Below are positions 1 to 9,400 of a stretch of 64,000 nucleotides of DNA, one piece after another. Position 1 is the stretch's first letter. Every line of letters begins with the position of its first letter. The stretch is from Glaciecola sp. HTCC2999. Its GTDB lineage: Bacteria > Pseudomonadota > Gammaproteobacteria > Enterobacterales > Alteromonadaceae. The translations under genes and the position numbers were made by a program. Under the pieces are notes generated by a model, which searched no databases, was not told the origin of the DNA, and saw only the letters and a program-made list of their open reading frames with translations. The stretch is taken from assembly GCF_000155775.1 (NCBI RefSeq), contig NZ_DS989812.1, positions 53,627 through 117,626 on the forward strand, written 5' to 3'.

Positions 1-1
1 T

Positions 2-271
2 GATTTACCGTTGCGCGATTTTTCTGTAACAGATGCCAACAATGGGGTCGAACCGAATGATGACAATTTAGTCGTGATCAGTGATGTCGTGGTGATTGAT
101 GCAGCAACAGTGACTAACCCAGATATTGTGCCTGTTCCGAATACGTTATTATCTTCTCCAACACCCTCTACCTCAGGCTCAGCGGGCGGCTCGAGTGGCG
201 GGTCACTGTCGCTTTGGTGGTTGGTATTAATTGGTTTAATCAGTGGACGTCAGATACGTGCACGACGTTAA
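2..271 (+). CDS. Cyclophilin-type peptidyl-prolyl isomerase with GlyGly-CTERM tail, 3' end only
   Basis: Only the C-terminal 89 codons are in the window; the reading frame is open from base 2 and stops with TAA at 269-271. The visible residues match, almost position for position, the C-terminal part of the complete cyclophilin at 13297-14073 (shared DLPLRDFS, NGVEP, DDNLVVISD and VVIDAA), so this is a paralogue of that periplasmic proline isomerase. The catalytic domain itself lies outside the window. The tail has a Ser/Thr/Pro/Gly linker, a GGSSGGSLSLWW motif, one hydrophobic segment and a terminal basic cluster (RQIRARR). This is the GlyGly-CTERM architecture, which in Shewanella and Vibrio relatives is cut by rhombosortase and goes with type II secretion and surface anchoring. 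No start can be assigned. Confidence 0.85.
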   Translation, partial: DLPLRDFSVTDANNGVEPNDDNLVVISDVVVIDAATVTNPDIVPVPNTLLSSPTPSTSGSAGGSSGGSLSLWWLVLIGLISGRQIRARR

Positions 272-376
272 GATTGGCTGTGCGTGAGCTAGACTGGCTT
301 TATAATATGTTCAACATTTTTTACTTTGTCTCTAAGCCTTTTTCTTCGATATTGTAACAGTACTGCATCCTTATCT

Positions 377-406
377 CTAAGAAATATTCTTAGGAAACTT
401 TCTTAG
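377..406. promoter_or_regulatory. Inverted repeat CTAAGAA-ATA-TTCTTAG plus an extra TTCTTAG copy
   Basis: A perfect 7-bp inverted repeat with a 3-base spacer occupies 377-393, and a third copy of the right arm lies at 400-406, 13 bp further on. It sits 65-95 bp upstream of the lipoprotein start, so it may be an operator or part of the promoter. No regulator can be named from sequence. Confidence 0.35.
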
Positions 407-423
407 TGATAAACACTGATTTG

Positions 424-445
424 ATTGATATATTACATTATCAAT
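424..445. promoter_or_regulatory. Inverted repeat ATTGATA-N8-TATCAAT upstream of the lipoprotein gene
   Basis: Perfect 7-bp arms flank an 8-base AT-rich spacer, ending 25 bp before the GTG start at 471. The 7-8-7 geometry is the same as that of the inverted repeat at 17819-17840 upstream of the giant adhesin, but the arm sequences differ. It could be a regulator site; a terminator is unlikely because no T run follows. Confidence 0.35.
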
Positions 446-470
446 ATTGTTTTTAATTTTGGAAGTAATC

Positions 471-3400
471 GTGAGAATTATTCAAGCTGCATTAATAACG
501 TTATTTGTGTCCTCTTGTGGAGGTGGTGGTTCCAATAATAACACCCCAACTAATCCACCGACTCCTACTCCTACAAATCAAGCGCCTACGATTACGCTTA
601 ATGAAGAATTCGAGCTATTTGAAGGGGAGTCGTTTTCAACTGACGTACTAGTCGCCGACGCTGATGGCGATAATATCACGGTGTCCTTATCAGGCGATGA
701 TGCTCAATTATTTACGCTCACTTCAAGCAATGTGTTGTCCTTAACTTCAGCTTTAGATTATGAATTATTAACACAAGATAATAATGATAACATTTTAGAT
801 ATTGTTATTAGTGCATCTGATGGAACGGATACTACCAACCAACGTTTACAACTTATTATTAAAGATGCTTTAGAAGGGCGTATTATTGACGGGCCGGTCT
901 CCGGAGCAAAAGTCTTTTTAGATATCAACAACAATTTAGCCTTAGATGATAATGAACCTTTTTTTGAATCCAACGCGGATGGTTACTTTAGTTTAAAACA
1001 AGCCGTGCCTTCGGGTGCTAAATTAGTGTCAGTAGGTGGAACGGATACAGTATCTAATAAAGTCCTTACCGATACGGTGTTTGCTTTTCCACTCAATGAA
1101 CAAACAGCCTTTGCGAATGTCTCGCCGATATCGACGCTTGTCGCATTATCTTCACCAGAAACTGTTCAATCATTATTAGATAACGTAGGTGAAGGATTAT
1201 CCGTTGCTGATTTACTTCAAACAGATACATGGGAAGATGCTGAAGACAACTCAGAAAAAGCTCAACAATCCCAAGTGTTAAATACCCAAATTATTTCTGT
1301 GATTAATACCGCTAAAGCCATCACCGGCCAAGATACTGCGGCTGTCCTAGTGTCTGTAGCTAATGTTATTACCCAATCTACTGATTTATCAGTCTTATCC
1401 AAGCTAAGCCAGCCAGAAACGATTGAAAATGTATTAACGTCAATTGTCACTGAATCATCCACTACCAATATTGATACGGATGTGATTAAAGCGATCGCAC
1501 AAACAGTCGCGAGCACTAATGATGCTGTAGAGAAAAACCAAGATTTAATTACTACATCTGAGATTGTGCAAATTGTAGTTGTGGTACAAGAGTCATTACC
1601 TACACAAATTAAAAATGTCGTCTCAGGTGATATTTCGGTAGAAGAGTTTGAAGATGCATCAGAAACGATTAATCAGACGGTGGTGGTTGATTCTGATAAC
1701 GATGGCATACCTAACTTTTCTGATGCGTTCCCCAATGATGCCACTGAATCAGTTGATACTGATTTAGATGGTATTGGTAACAATGCTGACACTGATGATG
1801 ATGGCGATGGTGTATTAGATGCTAATGATGCTTTTCCGCTTGATGCGACTGAAACGTTAGATACAGACCAAGATACCATCGGAAATAATGTTGATAATGA
1901 TGATGATAATGATGGAGTTTCAGATAATAATGATGCGTTCCCACTTGATGCGACAGAATCGGTTGATACTGATTTAGATGGTATTGGCAATAACACTGAC
2001 AATGATGATGATGGAGACGGTGTTGACGACGCACTGGACGCGCTACCACTTGATGAGTCTGAAACACTAGACACCGACCAAGACGGCATAGGAAATAACA
2101 CAGATACCGATGATGATGGTGATGGTGTAGCCGATGCAGATGATGCATTTCCATTAAACCCTTTGAGCAGTTTAGATACTGATCAAGATGGAATTGCAAA
2201 TAATAATGACACTGATGATGATAATGATGGCGTATTAGATATTGATGACGCGTTTCCATTAGATACATTAGAGTCCCTGGATACTGACCAAGATGGTATT
2301 GGGAATAACAAAGATACTGATGACGATAATGATGGTGTATTAGATGCTGATGATTCGTTCCCATTAGATGCAACCGAATCGATGGATACTGATTTAGATG
2401 GTATTGGTAATAATAAAGACACGGATGATGATGGTGATGATGTATTAGATACAGACGATGCATTCCCATTAGATGCAACCGAATCAGTCGATACAGATGG
2501 TGATAAAATTGGTAACAACAAAGATACCGATGATGATGGTGATGGGGTAACCGATGATAAAGATGCTTTCCCTTTAGATCCTACTGAGACGCTTGATACT
2601 GACTTAGATGGTATTGGAAATAATAAAGACACGGATGATGATGGTGATGGTGTAGCTGACGATTTGGATTCAGAACCACTAGATCCTGATGTCTTTGCTA
2701 ATGTTTTAGGTAGGGTTATTGATGGATACATAAAAGGTGCCCAAGTTTATTTAGACCTAAACTACAATGCCGTGTTAGATGACAATGAGCCAAATTCGGT
2801 GACTGTGGATGAAGGTTTATTCACATTTAATCTGACGGATGAGCAAGCTCAATGTCAGGCATTTGTTCCACTTCGTGTTAATGTTCCTTTAGGTGCTGTA
2901 GATGAAGATCTTGGTGAAGTTAAGCAAGCCTTTAAACTGGTGTTGCCACCTTCATTAGGTATTATCGATGTATCTGAACAGCTCAATGTCACACCTTTGA
3001 CATCGGTTTTATGGACTGAGATAGAGAGTTTATTAGAAGAAGAACTAGGGACAGATCTATCTTGTGAATTGGTCCGCAGCAATCTCAATACGATTGAAAA
3101 TATTGATCAAGCCATTGAAATCTCAATAGCTAACATAGTTAGACATTACAACATTCCGGCAAGCCAGATATTTAGCGATTTTATTGCCGATAATAATTCA
3201 GATATATCTGAAAAGGCGACTTTAATTGTTAAAGGGTTAAAGAAAAGTTTTGCAGAAACAGCAGCTTTACGTGAGCAATATCCAGAAGCCAGTTATGCTG
3301 AAGTCAATTATTATGTGTTCACTTCGATGGACGGTGATGATCTATACCCGAACGCTTGGTATCGAGACAAAGCATATAATGATGGCGATAAGACATTTGT

Positions 3401-6400
3401 TGAATTAATGAAAATCAGCGATGATTTAGAATCCGATATACGTCTTATCTATCAAGCTGAAAGAAACGGAAGTTTTAGTCAAAACGATCCAAGATTTGGT
3501 TATGGTCTCAATAAAGAAATTGAATCAAGAGGAGGCGATACGTCTCCATATCAATGTAATTATCAAGAACAAATAACCTATGCTGTTGGCAATGAGGAAT
3601 ATGAAGTAGTCAATCTGACTACTTATGATGGTTTATCAAATAATATTGAGGATTGTCAGTTTGCATCGTTTGAAGAATCTACGCAAACACGTTACGTTTT
3701 CTGGAACCAAAGAGAGTCAGAAAATGAAGGGCAAGGTGCTCAGTTTATGTTTGACTATGCGACTGCTAAACAACAATTGCCGGGGTGGACTGATTTTGCA
3801 CAAACTATTAATTCATTAAATCCACAACAGTTAGTTGACTATGTTGATAGTTTACCTAAAACATTCTGCGAAACCGATATTGCGAATGCTTCCTATATCT
3901 CTAGAAGTCAAAACACAGTAGATGAGGATGGAACTCGAGTTGTTATCGACCGTGCTTCAGATAACTCATACACTGTTCGTCGAGAGTTTACGGATGGAAC
4001 GACTTCTCAAGAAAGTTTTACTGAAGAAGAAAATCCTACAATAAATGGATGTACATTAATTGATACCGATCAAGATGGTGTTACCGATTATAACGATTTA
4101 TTTCCTACTGATCCGAGTGAATCAGTTGATTTCGATTTAGACGGAATTGGGAATAATGCTGATTTAGATGATGACAACGATGGTGTTTTAGATGAAATCG
4201 ATGCGTTCCCATTTAATGCTGCATTAACGATTACCATTTCTAATGGCTCAATTGGTGATTCTCTTATTGTAAGTGAAACTATAGATTTTGACCCATATGC
4301 AAACTGTGGTTTAGAAGTTACATTGGATGAATCTATTGATAGTGATTCTGATGGTATACCTGATGTGTATGACACTGCTCCCAATGATGCGTCTATCACA
4401 AAGGCAGCCAAATTTAACCTTGGTTGTGTGGCTAATGCCGGTATATCTGAGTCAATAAGCGAGGCAACTACTGGTGATATTGCATGGAAAAAAGCGAAAA
4501 CTCCTCAGCCTTCTCATTTTGAGTTAATCATCCCAACGGCATTTGCACAAGACGCTTCGCTTTCGCTAGCAAATACGACCAATGTGAATAGTGTGGATGT
4601 AGATGGTGTGCCAGTTTCTGATGCTATTTTGTCTTCAGAGGGTTTCTTCGTAGCTGAAACAATTGCTACTCCAGATGGGAAGTACACATATTTAGTTACT
4701 TCACCACGGGTTCAACAGTCACTTTCAAATCTACCTGAAGAAACTTGTAATTTATACGTTGTTGAAAATGAGACTAACAATTTCACTTGTGCACTGGGGA
4801 CTGATGCTCCAGAGCCTACGCCTGTTCAATTAATGTCAAGTTCACGTATATCATTCCAACTAAAAGGTATTCAGTTTAGATCTGATAATACTGCTATTTT
4901 TACCGGCAGTAATAATGGGCTTTATTTGCTCAGCCCTAGTTACGAAGTATCACAATTACCTAATGGTTCACCATTTGAGAGTAATTTTGATATTAATTTC
5001 GGTGGTGCCGGTTGGTTAGACGACGAACATGTTTATTATGTGGCTGGATATTATCATTTTGATTCTGGCTCTTATGTTGGACCGAACATTTCAGTGATAA
5101 ATGTTTCCACTCAAGAAATTGTTTTTACTGGTACTGAATCCGACATTTTAAGTAACGCGGCAGGACAAGTATCACAGTTAGATGATGTTGTATTTGTCGG
5201 TCAACGGGCTATCCGATGGACTGGTTCTGAGTTTGTCGCGGCACCTGAGATGGAAGGTGGCGGTATTGAAACTATCGTCGATCCATTCAATAGAACATGG
5301 TCATACGTCGATTTCTATGAAGGCGACACACCTAAATTACTCACTAGTAATGATGGTCAATATCGTATAGAGATGTCCCAAGCCGCTAGAAATGGTTTTG
5401 ACGATCAACCTTCAAGTGGCACGGGCAGTGGCATGGTATACCGTAACTTTGATTTTGCGGATAATTATGTGCTTCATAAATACGGAATGAATGCCAAAAC
5501 ACCAGTACAGACCGTTGCTGGCCAGCCTTATTCAGCGTCAACAGTATACTCGCTTGATAACGAACAAGGATACATTATCGTTGATAACCGTTTTTCGGTA
5601 TGGGATTACATTCCTACGGCTAATACAACTGGAGATGTCACTGTTGAATACACTGCTTTAGTCGATGGGGTCGAGGAAGCACGCTCATTTGTCATTCCAG
5701 AAGAAGCCGTTGAGAATTATTTATCAGCAAATCCTGCTCCACTCAATCCTATTGACTATACCGATGATATAAGACAAGTCACAGATACAGGGCTTATTCG
5801 TCTGTATACTCCTGAGCCTCATCGTCTAGGATTTTGCTTATATGAATTAAATTCTCAGTCACAGCAGTGTGCGCTATTAGAAGACTATAACTCAACTTCT
5901 GTGCGCTTTGATTATTTACAGGGTAACCCTTATTTACCTCAAGATTATTATGAGTGTATTGACGGAAATTGCAGTTCTGGTATTCAAAATTTAGTCTTGT
6001 TAGGTGACGATATTTACGCTTATTTCCGTGATGATTCGGATGGACAATTTTATGCTGCAACTGCAAGTATTCAAGATTTTATGGTCAATGGTGAATCAGC
6101 GCTTGAGATTGAGGCTGTCACACATACCGCTGGTGAATCAGACATCATGGCCAGTGCCAATGCGCTTCGCGACCAAGTTACACTTCCTTATGAAGAGTTT
6201 GAGGTAGAAGTAACAGAAGCGTCAGTAACCATTACTTTTGATAATGCGTTAAACGCATATGCACAATTACCGCAGTTTTCTGTGAATAATAACGATGTGA
6301 TTCTGGACAGTGTCGTTTGGAATGATGCGCGCACCTCGGTTGAGCTATTGTTTGATTTTTCTGCCTTAAACGACGAAGTAAGCATAGAATTGACACAAGA

Positions 6401-9400
6401 TAATGTCTTTTTCTTAACGGATTCAACCACTCGATATAAGCTACCTGCAGTCACGTTCTCTGTTGGAGGGCAGTCAGCCACTCCTGTAGAGCCAACGTTT
6501 ATTGAGGCACGTGAAATCAGTGTTGTAGCGGGTGACATCCAAGTACCATCCTTATTTGCATCTGTCGGTAATCGTTATAGTTTTGCGTTCGCTGCGATGG
6601 GAGATGCAGAAGAATTTGTAATTAATCCGCTAACAGGAGAGATCCGTTTCAAAAACACGTCTGTGTTTGTGGCCGATAATTCAGATGCAAACCAGTATCA
6701 AGTCCAAATTAATGTATATGACTTTAGTAATAATATTGTCGCGGAAGAAGTCTTTACTATTACAGTAAACGAACCTTCTACAGTCGTACTTGGAAAAATA
6801 GTAGATAGTTATGTGGCTGGCGCGACGGTATTCCAGGATATTAATAATAATGGCACCCTAGATCCGTCTGAGCCTCGCACAACGTCAGATATCAATGGTC
6901 AATTTGAACTGGCACTGGATTCCAATAGCCGCAATGCACGCGTTCGAGTGGTCAATAGTGGTTTTGATATTGGTGCAAATGAAGTATTGGGAGCAATGCT
7001 TGATGCTCCGCCAATCGTTGATGAGAATTTTGTACTTACACCGGTCTCAACATTAGTCGGTAGAATGCTAGGGCAGGATTATGGACTTTCAGTAGATGCT
7101 GCAAATCAAAGAGTAGCATCTCTTCTTAATCTCGACCTTGCTGATTTACCAAATGCCAGTTTACTTGGTGTAGATCCTATTGCTTTAATGCAAAGTGATG
7201 ATGATTCTGATGTGCTCGCAGCGAAAGCGTACTTCCAGCAACAAATGTATTTAATGACGCTGGGTAATTTCACTGGCGCCTGGTTTGCTTATCAGCACTC
7301 TGCCGAGTTATCACAGTTGCAGTCTCAATACAGTGGTTTTAATCAAGCACCACTTGATTCAGACTATCTCTCTGCACTGGGGCATGAACAGTTCTTTGAT
7401 ACGCTATCTTCAGTTGTGACTAACACGCCTGAGTTGCCTAGTGGGTTTATTTTAGCTGAGCGTCCAGTTGAAGTGGTTGATTATATTGATGGCACCCAAA
7501 GCAATCGTCATTACTTATATCCATCGGTATCAGGTAATACACTGTCACTGGATCAACAAGCACCGGTGCTGGATTTAAGTAATTTACAAAATATTGTGAA
7601 TACTGAGTCACAAGGTGTTGTGCCGTCATTTAATCTATTCTTAGATGCGATCCCTGAGGCGGGCGCGTCTGGATCACTTTCGGTAACGACCACTATTTTT
7701 GATGGTGAGAATGCACAGCGCGATGTTAATGAAAGAGCGATTACCGCGGAAGCAGTTTTTGAATGGGCGTCAGACGGTAATGAGATCACGTTAAAAGCAC
7801 CAGTACAACAAGTACCGGTCGTCTTTATTGATAGTAGTGGTGTCGCGATTGAACGTGAGTTTGCGAATGAAACTGCTGATACGCTTAAATTCAGCGCGGC
7901 TGACGATGTGACACCTGCAAGTCTTCAGCTTAAATTAACTGCTTATATTTCTCAAAACCTGGCTAAAGTTGGTTTGAATCCAGAGCGTTATTTTGATGAA
8001 GGGAACTACTATCTCCAAATTACGTTATCCGATTCGCCTCTCATTGATAGTAATGAGACGGCTTTAACTTCAATAACTATGCCGTTCACACTATCAGATT
8101 CACATAATGTCAGTGCTTATGTTGATGATGCTAAAGTTTCTGAAAGTGACGCTTATGGGACATTGCGTTTATCACAAGGATTATCAAGTGCTACGTCGTT
8201 TACTTACACGATTAATCCTTTACCTGGTGATATGGGACGCTTTAGTCAGACATCGGGCGTGATCACTGTACCTGCGTTTACAACATCTACTCAGTTTAAA
8301 TTGCCACTAGTAGATAACGAGGTGGTTGATAACACGACTTACTTCAGTATTTCTCTTGATTCGAATGCTGATGTTGAGTTAGTTAAGCGTAGTGCACGTT
8401 TTGAGTTGTTCGATATCGATGGGATATTAGATATTGAACAAAATGATCGTTTAGTACAAAGCTTAGTCAATCAATTAAAAGCAAAATCATCTGAGTCAGT
8501 CTTAACGATTCTAGATACATTAAATGGTCAATCTACATTTAGTGATGTCACAGGTTTTACAACGGAAGAGTATTTTGTAAATAACAGCAGTGATATTTAC
8601 CAAAACAATGTTAAAGCAAGTGAGACGGTTATCAATCACTTTATGCGTGAGATAGCCGCTCGTATTAATGCAATCGACACATCTGGCTCAGAAATAAATA
8701 ACTTTGCTACAGAGCTGACTATTTTGGTTACGGCTATTCGTTATGTGGATTTTGATGCGGTGTTAGCTGGTTTTACTGATGGTGAACTGGCGATATCTGA
8801 CAGTGAATTAACAATGTTGATTGCTGACGGGATCGATACTGCAATATCTCTCGCTGCGCAGACGGTAACTGACCCATTTGGTTTAGAAACGACAGCTCAA
8901 TTCCCGAATGCGGACATCGTGATACTCACTCAACAAGCTGATACCTTTGTCGGAACCGATGCCTCTGAACTCATTGCCACACGAAATGGTGTGGATGAAG
9001 TGGATGCCGGTGGCGCGAATGATAAAGTCATTGGTGGACGTGACATCGATACGCTGCGTGGAGGCGATGGGAATGATCATCTCTATGGCCAAGCTGCCAA
9101 TGATCTTCTTTATGGCGATGCAGGGGATGATAAATTAGCCGGTGGTTTAGGTAATGACACCCTTGATGGTGGTGCTGGTGATGACCTGTTATTGGGTGAA
9201 GCCGGAGATGATTACTTCGTAACGGGTGCTGGTGATGATGAAGCTTATGGCAGTATTGGTAATGATACGTTTGAAGTAAATGGTCTTGGAAGCAAACTTA
9301 TCGATGGCAGTTCAGGTGATGATAAGTTGCAGATCAATGTATCAGGGATCACTGATGTGACTGATTTGGTGACCTCTGCAGACGGTGACTATACGGTGTT

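Noticed and set aside
272..320. Terminator after the first cyclophilin gene
   Set aside because: No stable stem followed by a T run could be drawn.
447..470. TTG start of the giant lipoprotein at 447
   Set aside because: GTG 471 has GGAAG at the right distance and gives a compact lipoprotein signal; the earlier codon has no ribosome site.
1822..2478. Minus-strand His-rich open frame
   Set aside because: It is the antisense of the Asp codons (GAT) in the thrombospondin type 3 array.
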